DNA of 64,000 nucleotides from Sporolactobacillus putidus (lineage in GTDB: Bacteria > Bacillota > Bacilli > Bacillales > Sporolactobacillaceae): assembly GCF_014647035.1 (NCBI RefSeq), contig NZ_BMOK01000002.1:310001-374000 (forward strand). The letters are read 5' to 3'. The position numbers and the translations under genes were made by a program. The notes under the pieces were generated by a model. The model was not told the origin of the DNA. It saw nothing but the letters and a program-made list of their open reading frames with translations, and made no database searches. Positions 56,601-64,000 of the stretch are shown here, piece by piece (the first letter of the stretch is position 1; each line of letters opens with the position of its first letter).

Positions 56601-57091
56601 AGATCATGAAGCTTGTCTTTCAGAAGCAGATGATCGGCGGCCTCTCCGTCAAGTGATGCCGCCCGTTCGGCGATCTGATCGGGTGTCAGACAGTATCGTT
56701 TGAATTCAGCCAGCGTGCCGCCGAGCAGACTATAGAAGCCGCTCTGTTCCGCTGCTTTTTTAAAAAGGTGCAGTTCACCTTTGTTCTGCTCAACAATTTT
56801 CCGCAGCAGCATAGCAATCCCCGTCTCATTTAAATGATATCGGGTGATACCGCCGGAATGCTGGAGAACACGGAACGCAAGACGGGAAATGCTGAAGACA
56901 TTCAGTCGCGTCATGCCCCCGAGGCCGTCCGTTTTGGCGAAAGCATATTCCATGCTGAATGTCATATGGTCGGGAACGAGATAAATCAGCGGGGGACCCG
57001 ATGGATTTTCCCGAATCAACGTTCTGGCTTCTTCCATGCAGGCCGTAGTTTTCCCGGTTCCCGGGCGTCCCAGAATAAAGCGCACGGACAT
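53585..57091 (-). CDS. addB: AddB, nuclease/helicase-like subunit of AddAB
   Basis: The 1168-residue protein starts MSVRFILGRPGTGKTTACM, with a Walker A motif in the first 15 residues, and ends with a RecB-type nuclease domain (RIIDYKSGSTDLSL) and an Fe-S cluster cysteine set (CTYCLYRPVCQFD plus an upstream Cys in NSCPFSQFASYG). AddB recognises Chi and cuts one strand. The frame has two adjacent ATGs; 57091 is seven bases after GGAGGAGG. It is first in the operon. The region upstream holds repeat array 3. Confidence 0.94.
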   Translation of the reverse strand: MSVRFILGRPGTGKTTACMEEARTLIRENPSGPPLIYLVPDHMTFSMEYAFAKTDGLGGMTRLNVFSISRLAFRVLQHSGGITRYHLNETGIAMLLRKIVEQNKGELHLFKKAAEQSGFYSLLGGTLAEFKRYCLTPDQIAERAASLDGEAADHLLLKDKLHDLSLVYRSFEWALAGKYVDSDDYLRLMTEKIAETDFLKNAEIWVDGFQTMTPEEQRVVGELMETSKRVTIVLGIDRVYDRLPDEFSVYRHPARLFLRLKEYAEDQNLELEPFVIKTEVLRAETSALRHLTRYFDQQHIRESQSMEGLELTEAVNRREEVEQTARDIVGLARDRGFRFRDMTVLVRNLGDYRDLIATIFADYGIPVFIDQKRPMRHHPLVELIRSALEAIQQNWRYEPVFRCVKTDLLIPPSSSLPAMREAMNELENYVMAYGIYGKNRWTAADPWSYRVYRGLEEDQREQTEKERAAQDRINRVRFLVAEPLASFERELKSASTVREKCTALYEFMMELAIPEKLERMAREAEREERLADAKEHGQVWNAVMDMLDQCVEGAGEENISLELFSKIIDTGLDTLEFALVPPALDQVLVGSMDRMRSSELKAVFLMGVNEGVIPAKPSEQGLFSDEDRGILEVSGMHVADGETGQMAAENELIFRALSLPKERLFLSFPLASEDGESLKPSPLIGRVKRMFPGLSARLSPAEPRLLPEEKQIDFINVPRKTIGFLASQIREWKNGYRIAGLWWDTYNWVIEQEKWGEEARHVLSALFSRNDERLSKETARALYGETIQASVSRMEQFNSCPFSQFASYGLRLREREVFQLAAPDIGQLFHMAIKRMTEQILQAHRQWSDLSPEDCDRLAMETVSFLAPKLQRQILTSSSRNHYMQHKLALVVARVARVMRRHAQASGFTPVSLELSFGPGQPIPPLQFSLKNGCRMEIVGRIDRVDKAEDPDHRLLLRIIDYKSGSTDLSLADVYYGLALQMLTYLDVVLTYSKQWLGVQAEPAGVLYFHVHNPFLRLSDKLAPDALEDELYKSFKMKGLLSEDKAALRLTDNIAEGGHSAIAPFGLKKNGEFYKGSSVAGTEEFDRLRNHTKNMMKQVGDRITDGDVRIAPYRLKDRVPCTYCLYRPVCQFDQSQPGNAFRQLKKLPDDQILLMLKEEKSDPNDNEA

Positions 57092-57261
57092 CATCTTTCC
57101 TCCTCCCACCGTCTCCGGATCAGGCAATTTCAAAGAAAAAATCTGACTTCATTATATCACATCAGGAACATTTGTTCTTAATGATTATTCCGTTAGCTCA
57201 TGATCAATTATTGTCTGAATCGTTGAAAGGCCGGTACACAAGTGATGGAAAAGTTCTACAC

Positions 57262-58095
57262 CGCCTTAAGCTCAGAGAGAATCGCCCAAAAATACGGAAG
57301 AATCACTCCATACTCACGGATTATCGGCGAAGAGCGATATAATTCGCTGAGCGGCGATATATTTTCGCGAACGGCGATATTTTCCGCTGAGCGGCGATAT
57401 ATTTTCACGAACGGCGATATTTTCCGCTGAGCGGCGATATATTTTCGCGAACGGCGATATTTTCCGCTGAGCGGCGTACATTTTCGCAAACGGCGATATT
57501 TTCCGCCGAGCGGCGATATATTTTCACGAAGAGCGATATAATTCGCTGAGCGGCGATATATGTTCGTGAACGGCGATATTTTCCGCTGAGCGCCGATATA
57601 TGTTCGTGAACGGCGATATTTTCCGCTGAGCGGCGATATATGTTCGCGAACGGCGATATTTTCCGCCGAGCGGCGATATATTTTCACGAAGAGCGATATA
57701 ATTCGCTGAGCGGCGATATATGTTCGCGAACGGCGATATTTTCCGCTGAGCGGCGATATATTTTCACGAACGGCGATATTTTCCGCTGAGCGGCGATATA
57801 TGTTCGTGAACGGCGATATTTTCCGCTGAGCGCCGATATATGTTCGTGAACGGCGATATTTTCCGCTGAGCGCCGATATATGTTCGTGAACGGCGATATT
57901 TTCCGCTGAGCGGCGATATATTTTCGTGAACGGCGATATTTTCCTCTGAGCGGCGATATATGTTCGCGAACGGCGATATTTTCCGCCGAGCGGCGATATA
58001 TGTTCGTGAACGGCGATATTTTCCTCTGAACACCATGATGTGGAAGAATCGCCCTAAACTCAGAAATTATCGGCCTTAGATACAGAAAAAAATTG
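57262..58095 (-). repeat. Repeat array 3: element with ~17 copies of the 40-bp unit, inverted relative to array 2
   Basis: The core (about 57340-58026) holds about 17 copies of a 40-bp unit. On the minus strand the unit is TATCGCCGTTCGCGAAAATA plus TATCGCCGCTCAGCGGAAAA, clearly the same family as array 2. The flank at 58027-58095, read on the minus strand, has TTTTTTTCTGTATCTAAGG, TTTCTGAGTTTAGGGCGATT and CTTCCACATCATGG, matching the left flank of array 2. The flank near 57290-57345 has TATATCGCTCTTCGCCGATA, matching its right flank. Open frames across it on the minus strand reflect stop-free repeats and lack ribosome sites. Confidence 0.95.
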
Positions 58096-58135
58096 CCCCC
58101 GACAGAGTTGCCGGCGGCAGATCTTTTTTTCATTC

Positions 58136-58447
58136 TTATTTTGTTTGGTCGTTTTCAATCTTCCGATACTTGCCGACCTTTTCCTCAATCGATGTTCCTT
58201 GAGGGCGGAAATGAATCTTTACCTCGGCGGCCACTTCGTCCGCTCCTGCGGCGACCGTTGCATAAATCGTCTTCTTGACGACTTCGAGCAGATCGTCGAG
58301 CTCCCCTTCCATGACGGTCTCCAGTGCGTCAACCTCATAGCGGACACCCGACTGCTGAATGGCTTCTATCGCTTTATCGACTAATGCATAAGTGTCCTTT
58401 TCCTTTGAAAAGGGCAGAATTTGCAGTCCGACGTTTGTTTGCGGCAT
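58136..58447 (-). CDS. MTH1187-family thiamine-binding protein
   Basis: The 103-residue protein starts MPQTNVGLQILPFSKEKDTY and has the family's GVRYEVDALETVMEGELDDLL and VAAEVKIHFRPQG segments. MTH1187/YkoF-type proteins form small ferredoxin-like oligomers, some of which bind thiamine. A transport or carrier role is inferred. It is the last of a loose minus-strand group with ppiB. Array 3 begins about 40 nt beyond its stop codon. Confidence 0.8.
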   Translation of the reverse strand: MPQTNVGLQILPFSKEKDTYALVDKAIEAIQQSGVRYEVDALETVMEGELDDLLEVVKKTIYATVAAGADEVAAEVKIHFRPQGTSIEEKVGKYRKIENDQTK

Positions 58448-58470
58448 TACTGTACCCCCTTATTCTGAAA

Positions 58471-58911
58471 CTACGCTTCTTCCCAAACCCTGACTTCCGA
58501 CATCACATCTCCGTTTTTCATAGCCAGAACAGTCTCAAGACCGCTCGTCACCTGGCCAAAAACCGTATGTACGCCGTCCAGATGCGGCTGCGGCGCGTGA
58601 ACGATAAAAAACTGGCAGCTGCCCGTGTCTCTGCCCGCGTGAGCCATCGACAGCGCACCTGCGACATGCTGACGCGGATTTCCATCTGTTTCGCACTTTA
58701 TGGTATACCCGGCACTGCCCATCCCGGTTCCCGTCGGATCGCCTCCCTGGCTGACGAATCCGGGAATCACCCGGTGAAAAGTCAATCCGTCGTAGAAACC
58801 GGAGTTGGCCAGTTTCTCAAAATTGGCGACGGTATTCGGTGCATCCTCTGGGAAAAAAACGAGTTCAATTTTCTTGCCGCTGTCCATGAGTATATATCCT
58901 TTTTTTTCCAT
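58471..58911 (-). CDS. ppiB: Peptidyl-prolyl cis-trans isomerase, cyclophilin type
   Basis: The 146-residue cyclophilin lacks a signal peptide, so it is cytoplasmic. Active-site segments are [36 protein letters not shown] and the [12 protein letters not shown] strand. It catalyses proline isomerisation during folding. Start ATG 58911 follows GAGGGAG at 9 nt; the in-frame ATG further upstream is part of that ribosome site. It is 23 nt upstream of the thiamine-binding gene and probably co-transcribed with it. Confidence 0.93.
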   Translation of the reverse strand: MEKKGYILMDSGKKIELVFFPEDAPNTVANFEKLANSGFYDGLTFHRVIPGFVSQGGDPTGTGMGSAGYTIKCETDGNPRQHVAGALSMAHAGRDTGSCQFFIVHAPQPHLDGVHTVFGQVTSGLETVLAMKNGDVMSEVRVWEEA

Positions 58912-59015
58912 AAAAACAGTCTCCCTCATATCTGATTCTCGACCTTATTCTATCATATAAGCTATAGTTCTACGATGATTAAGATATGCACCGTTTCCCT
59001 TGATTGGACCGGTGG

Positions 59016-59669
59016 CTAGCGAATCCTTCCGCGCTCTCCCGGGAGGTGAATAATAAGCTGTACAAGCGCGCATGCTGCGACAACGGCAGCCCCTGCACAA
59101 TAGCCGGCGAGAATATCGCTGAAGTAGTGAACGCGCAGAAAAGGCCTGCTGAAGCCGATCAAAAGAATCATTGCGAGACACAGTGCAGTCCAAAACATCT
59201 TCAGGCGCCCGGACCTGATGAGCGGAACAATCAGCAGGATCAGGAGTCCGTACACAGAAACCGCATTCATCGCATGGCCGCTCGGAAAACTGTATCCGGA
59301 TTCCGCAACCAGGTGCGGGAAGGGCGGCCGGTTCCTCATGATCCAGTTTTTGAGGATGTCGTTCAGTGTCCGCTCTGCAAGATAGGCAGCCGGTAAAATG
59401 ATTGAGGACGAATAGCGTTTCTTAAACAGCAGAAAAGCCGTACAGATTGCAACGATAGGGATCAGCACCCGGCTGGCTCCGAAATCGGTCAATTTTGCAA
59501 AAAAAGCGATCATCGGAGCCGATCGAATCGGATCGAGAGACCGGACCCATTCGTCGTCCGCCTGCTGGACGGCAGGCATGCGGACCGCAAGAACGAGGAT
59601 CAGAAATAAAATCACCGACAGCAACATAATAAAAAGCCATCCCGACACGGATTGCCGTCTGCTTTTCAA
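59016..59669 (-). CDS. PAP2-family membrane phosphatase
   Basis: The 217-residue protein has about six helices and the three phosphatase motifs: KNWIMRNRP (KxxxxxxRP), PSGHAMN, and SRPFLRVHYFSD (SRxxxxxHxxxD). The family dephosphorylates lipid phosphates such as undecaprenyl diphosphate or phosphatidylglycerophosphate on the outer face of the membrane; the substrate is not determined here. TTG 59669 follows a GAGGGGGGG ribosome site and is the most likely start. It lies alone between ppiB and a small membrane protein. Confidence 0.85.
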   Translation of the reverse strand: MKSRRQSVSGWLFIMLLSVILFLILVLAVRMPAVQQADDEWVRSLDPIRSAPMIAFFAKLTDFGASRVLIPIVAICTAFLLFKKRYSSSIILPAAYLAERTLNDILKNWIMRNRPPFPHLVAESGYSFPSGHAMNAVSVYGLLILLIVPLIRSGRLKMFWTALCLAMILLIGFSRPFLRVHYFSDILAGYCAGAAVVAACALVQLIIHLPGERGRIR

Positions 59670-59777
59670 TAGACTTCTGCCCCCCCTCTTCAATTTTGAG
59701 TTTTCCCGCAGATACGCGTGCCGTCCCGGTGTCCCACCCTAAAGCTGAACAGGGAAGGCCCGACATATCCGGAAACG

Positions 59778-59819
59778 ACAAAAGCATGAATGAATCAACC
59801 GCTTCACTCATGCTTTTTC
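59778..59819. terminator. Terminator overlapping the end of the small membrane protein gene
   Basis: AAGCATGAATGAA (59782-59794) pairs with TTCACTCATGCTT (59803-59815), 13 bp with one G-T. The stop codon of the minus-strand small gene lies inside the stem. Confidence 0.75.
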
Positions 59820-60125
59820 GTTTTTCATCGCGATTTTTGCCTTATAAAAATTTTCCTGTGTCAGAATAACGGATTTTTTTACGCTTTGCGTCGCTTTCTG
59901 AACCTTTTCCCTTTTCTTGAAAAAGTCAAGCTGAATGGCGGAGAGATTCTGAGTCAGCTGATACTTTTCCTTAGCAATTTTCTCCGATTGCTCCCGTATT
60001 TTCTCGGCTGTTTTCGCTATTTTTCCCATCGATCCGTTCATTTGTTTTGCTGTTTTCGCCGATGACGCAATGAATAGAGCAATCGACGCAACAACAAGCA
60101 CCAGGCTGAAATAAACGATAATCAT
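59808..60125 (-). CDS. Small membrane protein with a coiled-coil tail
   Basis: The ~105-residue protein starts MIIVYFSLVLVVASIALFIA, one membrane helix, followed by about 80 charged residues rich in Lys, Glu, Gln and Ala with heptad-like spacing (KTAEKIREQSEKIAKEKYQL). This looks like a membrane-anchored cytoplasmic or surface coiled coil. AGAGG at 8 nt supports ATG 60125; a start six codons upstream is possible. I recognise no family. It lies between the PAP2 gene and menE, both on the same strand. Confidence 0.6.
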   Translation of the reverse strand: MIIVYFSLVLVVASIALFIASSAKTAKQMNGSMGKIAKTAEKIREQSEKIAKEKYQLTQNLSAIQLDFFKKREKVQKATQSVKKSVILTQENFYKAKIAMKNEKA

Positions 60126-60193
60126 CCTCTTCGCCTCTTTCATCTTTTCTTCTAATTAAAAGAACAATCTCAGCTTATCATACCCAATGTTCT

Positions 60194-61696
60194 TTAAAAA
60201 TCATTTCTGGGGGCAAAAGTTTTCGGGAGAAAATCGACGAGCTTTCTTCTCAGGAGCTTTCGGGATGCGTTCCTCGGCAGCCGTTCCAGAGGCTGAATCC
60301 GGACAGGAAGCTTATATCCGGCAAGCCTTCTGCGGCAGTAATTCAAAAGTTCTTTCTCTGAAAAAACCAATCCCTTTTTTATGACGACAAAGGCATAAGG
60401 AACCTCTCCCCACGTCTCATCCGCAACACCGATGACTCCGGCTTCTTCAACTGCGGGATGGCCGAGGAGTGTCGATTCGACCTCAGCCGGATACACATTT
60501 TCGCCACCCGAAATAATTAAATCCTGACGTCTGTCGAGGATATATAAAAAGCCTTCCTGATCCAGATAACCGATATCCCCGGTATACAGCCAGCCGCCTT
60601 TTATTGCCCGCTCCGTCGCGTCTCTACGGCCCCAGTATCCAGGGGTCACATTCAGACCTCTGACAATAATCTCGCCAGGCTGATTCGGACGCATAGCCTT
60701 CCCATCCGTGACGATACGAATTTCAGCGGGAAACAAGGGTTTCCCGGCCGATCCGATTTTCGTAAACATGTATTCCGGCGGCAGGGTGGCGGTCTGCGAA
60801 GCCGTTTCCGTTAATCCGTATGTCTGGAAAACCGGGATTCTCTTTTCTTTGCAGCGGTTCAGCAGCGGAAGCGGAGCTGGGCCGCCGCCGAGCAGCATGC
60901 AGCGAAATGTCCCGGGATAGCCTTCCGCTCCGGCGTCGTCCAGCATTCGCCGCAGCATATTGGCAACCACCGACATCATCGTTACGCCGTTCGCACAGAT
61001 CTGCCGATTCGCCGCATGAGGATTAAATTTTCCGGACAACACAACGGTCATGCCGTAAATCACATTTTTCATTAAAATGGAGAGCCCGCTGACATGAAAA
61101 AGAGGGACGCAGCAGAGCCATTTATCATCTTCCCTCAGGCCCAGATTGAGCACCGAGCCGGCGGCGCTCCACCAGTGATTCCCATAGGTCAGCACCACGC
61201 CTTTCGGATGGCCTGTTGTTCCGGATGTATAAATGATTGTGCAGGGCTTGTTTAAATCAAATGCGCTGTTTAACCCGCAAGACGTTTTCGGCTGATCGTG
61301 AACTTCCGCCATCGTCAGCAGCGTGCATGGCGTTCTATCGACAATCATTTGAGCAAGAGGAAGAAAAGCCTGATCGCAAATCAGCCACCTTGCCCCGCAG
61401 TCGCGCAGTTGCCACGCCGCTTCTTCCGGGCTCAGCCGATTGTTCAGGGGAACGCTGACCGCCCCCGCGCCGCTTATCGCGTGGTAAAACCCAACAAGTT
61501 CCAGGCTGCTTTCACTTAAAAGAGCGACTTTGTCATTTTCCCGGACGCCGATCGACCGAAGCTCCCGGGCAATATCCGTTACCATCTGGAAAAGCGTACG
61601 GAAGCTGACTGTTTCCCGATCCGTCTCAAACGCCGTACGGTCCGGAGTAAGCTCTGCCCGCCGCATCAGCCAGTTCGGCATGATCGTTTCCATCAT
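60194..61696 (-). CDS. menE: 2-succinylbenzoate-CoA ligase (MenE)
   Basis: The ~500-residue AMP-forming acyl-CoA synthetase activates o-succinylbenzoate with ATP and CoA in menaquinone synthesis. Motifs are the P-loop TIIYTSGTTGHPKG, the core TYGLTETASQT, the hinge YILDRRQDLIISGGENVYP, and the C-terminal Lys in NASRKLLRRKL. AGGAGG is 7 nt before ATG 61696. It lies downstream of menB, but a strong hairpin separates them. No menC, menD, menF or menH is present here. Confidence 0.9.
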   Translation of the reverse strand: MMETIMPNWLMRRAELTPDRTAFETDRETVSFRTLFQMVTDIARELRSIGVRENDKVALLSESSLELVGFYHAISGAGAVSVPLNNRLSPEEAAWQLRDCGARWLICDQAFLPLAQMIVDRTPCTLLTMAEVHDQPKTSCGLNSAFDLNKPCTIIYTSGTTGHPKGVVLTYGNHWWSAAGSVLNLGLREDDKWLCCVPLFHVSGLSILMKNVIYGMTVVLSGKFNPHAANRQICANGVTMMSVVANMLRRMLDDAGAEGYPGTFRCMLLGGGPAPLPLLNRCKEKRIPVFQTYGLTETASQTATLPPEYMFTKIGSAGKPLFPAEIRIVTDGKAMRPNQPGEIIVRGLNVTPGYWGRRDATERAIKGGWLYTGDIGYLDQEGFLYILDRRQDLIISGGENVYPAEVESTLLGHPAVEEAGVIGVADETWGEVPYAFVVIKKGLVFSEKELLNYCRRRLAGYKLPVRIQPLERLPRNASRKLLRRKLVDFLPKTFAPRNDF

Positions 61697-61770
61697 CAAT
61701 TCCCCTCCTTGCCGGGAAGTTCAAAAGGTCTGAAAAAGCCGGGCCGCACATCGCGCCCGGTCGGCTGCAG

Positions 61771-61810
61771 AAAAAACGGCTTTCTTTTTTTAGGAAAAAG
61801 CCGTTTTTTA
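61771..61810. terminator. Terminator between menB and menE
   Basis: AAAACGGCTTTC pairs with GAAAAAGCCGTTTT (small internal asymmetry) with long A and T runs on both sides. Since both genes point left, it should reduce menE relative to menB. Confidence 0.85.
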
Positions 61811-61832
61811 GAACAGATCAAAATCCGCAAGT

Positions 61833-62654
61833 TCATGGAAATTTCGGGAACTTGCTGAAGTCCGGATCGCGCTTTTCTTTGAAGGCGTCCCGTCCTTCCT
61901 TAGCTTCATCCGTCGTGTAATAGAGCAGCGTCGCGTCTCCGCCCAGTTGCTGCAGGCCGGCGAGCCCATCCGTATCGGCATTGAAAGAGGCCTTTAGGAA
62001 GCGGAGCGCCGTTGCGCTCTTCGAAAGCATTTCTTTCGCCCATTGGACGGTCTCCTCTTCCAGATTTTCAAGCGGCACGACCGTATTGACAAGCCCCATA
62101 TCCAGAGCCTGCTGCGCATTGTACTGCCGGCAGAGATACCAGATCTCACGCGCCTTCTTGTGGCCGACTATCCGTGCCAGATAACCGGCGCCATAGCCGG
62201 CGTCAAAACTTCCGACTTTCGGGCCGGTCTGCCCAAAGACGGCATTATCCGCAGCGATGGTCAGATCGCAGACGACCTGCAAGACATTGCCGCCGCCGAT
62301 GGCATAGCCTGCCACCATCGCGATTACCGGTTTCGGCATCACTCGGATCAAGTGCTGCAGATCAAGCACATTCAGGCGCGGAATATTATCGCTTCCGACA
62401 TAACCGCCGTTTCCCCGCACTTTTTGATCACCGCCTGAGCAGAACGCCTTTGTTCCGGCACCTGTCAGAATCACGACACCGATATTTGCGTCGTCGCGCG
62501 CTCTCGAAAATGCGTCAATCATTTCCATGACCGTTTTCGGTGTGAATGCGTTGCGGACATGAGGGCGGTTTATCGTTATTTTAGCAATGCCTTCATAAGT
62601 TTCAAAAATAATTTCGTCATAAGGCCTGACAGTCTTCCATTCAAAAGACGACAT
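61833..62654 (-). CDS. menB: 1,4-dihydroxy-2-naphthoyl-CoA synthase (MenB)
   Basis: The 273-residue crotonase-fold enzyme closes the naphthoate ring of o-succinylbenzoyl-CoA in menaquinone synthesis. The oxyanion and active-site segments [33 protein letters not shown] and [14 protein letters not shown] are highly typical. GAAAGGAAG precedes the ATG. It is divergent from fabL, so it is the first gene of its unit, unlike the menFDHBEC order in B. subtilis. Confidence 0.95.
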   Translation of the reverse strand: MSSFEWKTVRPYDEIIFETYEGIAKITINRPHVRNAFTPKTVMEMIDAFSRARDDANIGVVILTGAGTKAFCSGGDQKVRGNGGYVGSDNIPRLNVLDLQHLIRVMPKPVIAMVAGYAIGGGNVLQVVCDLTIAADNAVFGQTGPKVGSFDAGYGAGYLARIVGHKKAREIWYLCRQYNAQQALDMGLVNTVVPLENLEEETVQWAKEMLSKSATALRFLKASFNADTDGLAGLQQLGGDATLLYYTTDEAKEGRDAFKEKRDPDFSKFPKFP

Positions 62655-62887
62655 GGATAAACGCTTCCTTTCAATTATCTTAAGGTTTCTTACACCAGAT
62701 GTTAGAAAAAACAGCCGGGGATTCCTGCACAGCCTGTCTCACGGTCCAGCTCATTAATTGGGCCGTAATCGTGACCGTTCATCGTGAGCACACGCTTTAT
62801 TTTACCATATGCGAATGATTTCTGAAGGTATTTTTGCTTTCGTCCGTGATCCCACGTTCACTCTAAACATGATCGCGCCCTGGGTTC

Positions 62888-62917
62888 TTGCCGCTTTTTT
62901 ACAGACTCTGCTATACT
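62888..62917 (+). promoter_or_regulatory. fabL: fabL promoter
   Basis: TTGCCG (62888-62893), an 18-bp spacer and TATACT (62912-62917), 35 nt upstream of the fabL ATG. Confidence 0.6.
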
Positions 62918-62924
62918 GAAGTGA

Positions 62925-63707
<783 letters not shown>

Positions 63708-63756
63708 AGCAATCCTTTATTTGCTCGCCAAACCATATTTTGTACTTTCTTACCTT

Positions 63757-63794
63757 TTAAAAAATGAAGGAGCATTCGCTCCTTCATTTTTTCT
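63757..63794. terminator. Bidirectional terminator between fabL and sodC
   Basis: AAAAAATGAAGGAGC pairs perfectly with GCTCCTTCATTTTTT across an ATTC loop, so it ends both converging genes. Confidence 0.93.
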
Positions 63795-63844
63795 CAATTG
63801 AAAAGGCTCACGGTCCCGCTGAACTACGCGTCTCTTTCAGACTG

Positions 63845-64000
63845 TCACTTTATTACACCGCAAAGAACGTGTTCCCCGGCGTTGCCGGACGGGTCCGTTT
63901 GCTGATCGTCGCCGGTTTCATGAATAACCAGAGCGGAGCCGTCCGCATCTCTGAGAGAATTCTTCTTGCCTTCTTCAAGCGTTATTCGTGGATTGAATAG
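63845..64000 (-). CDS. sodC: Cu/Zn superoxide dismutase, C-terminal end (cut by window edge)
   Basis: On the minus strand 51 codons run from the window edge to a TGA at 63847-63845. The peptide includes SLRDADGSALVIHETGDDQQ and then TDPSGNAGEHVLCGVIK, the unmistakable C-terminus of bacterial Cu/Zn superoxide dismutases. The VIHE histidine is a metal ligand and the late Cys is the disulfide partner. The signal peptide and remaining ligands lie beyond the window. It converges with fabL on a shared terminator. Confidence 0.9.
   Translation of the reverse strand, partial: LFNPRITLEEGKKNSLRDADGSALVIHETGDDQQTDPSGNAGEHVLCGVIK

Noticed and set aside
57256-58133. Open frames of 143, 149 and 90 codons across array 3
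   Set aside because: Same reason as for array 2; overlapping open frames without start signals.
63764-64000. 78-codon plus-strand frame at the window end
   Set aside because: The minus strand encodes the recognisable Cu/Zn superoxide dismutase C-terminus; the plus frame starts inside the terminator stem.

Overview
The window is chromosomal DNA from a low-to-mid GC, endospore-forming member of the Bacillales. Four things support this. Gene order and content follow the Bacillus subtilis mecA–yjbE–spx–opp–trpS–yjbA–fab neighbourhood. addB-addA-sbcD-sbcC form a Bacillus-type operon. A T-box precedes trpS. Firmicutes-specific genes are present (Spx, FabL, YitT, YppG-like, MsmX). The mix of a secreted S53 (kumamolisin-type) protease with a maltose-phosphorylase locus would fit a Sporolactobacillus-like or related acid-tolerant lineage, but that is inference; no rRNA or other decisive marker is present.

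Layout. 0-9 kb: 5' end of mecA, a TerC-family gene, spx, a 41-residue basic small protein with its own promoter and terminator, a small membrane protein, and the oligopeptide permease oppA-B-C-D-F on the minus strand, with a terminator hairpin after oppA. 9-17.6 kb: small membrane protein, T-box plus trpS, repeat array 1, yjbA, two copies of a structured ~140 bp repeat, fabF-fabH, a YppG-like gene, and Fe-S related small genes. 17.6-28.7 kb: maltose/oligosaccharide use, with a shared ABC ATPase (MsmX), a PucR/CdaR-type regulator, alpha-glucosidase, GH65 maltose phosphorylase, two permeases, a lipoprotein binding protein and a LacI regulator, with several cre-like sites. 29-45 kb: S53 protease, asparagine synthetase, two tiny overlapping ORFs, the large repeat array 2, a lysozyme-like protein, an ALDH, an ABC-F protein behind an apparent leader-peptide attenuator, YitT, an exported helical protein and a SwrC-like RND pump. 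45-57 kb: sbcC/sbcD/addA/addB recombination-nuclease operon. 57-64 kb: repeat array 3, a thiamine-binding-type protein, cyclophilin, PAP2 phosphatase, menE and menB, fabL, and the 3' end of a Cu/Zn superoxide dismutase.

The most unusual content is non-coding. Arrays 2 and 3 are two versions of one element: a 40-bp unit (two 20-bp halves, each starting TATCG) with about 28 and about 17 copies, in opposite orientation, with recognisably homologous left and right flanks. Array 1 and a fourth locus at 45.0-45.24 kb have different sequences but the same architecture, a TATCG/ATCGCC word every 19-21 bp. In the fourth locus the spacing is exactly 21 bp over six consecutive words, i.e. two helical turns. 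A separate ~140 bp structured repeat occurs four times, two of them in intercistronic gaps of the mal locus. The other notable system is the ABC-F upstream region: promoter, perfect Shine-Dalgarno, 43-codon leader ORF, and a Rho-independent terminator just before the gene, as expected for ribosome-mediated, antibiotic-responsive attenuation.
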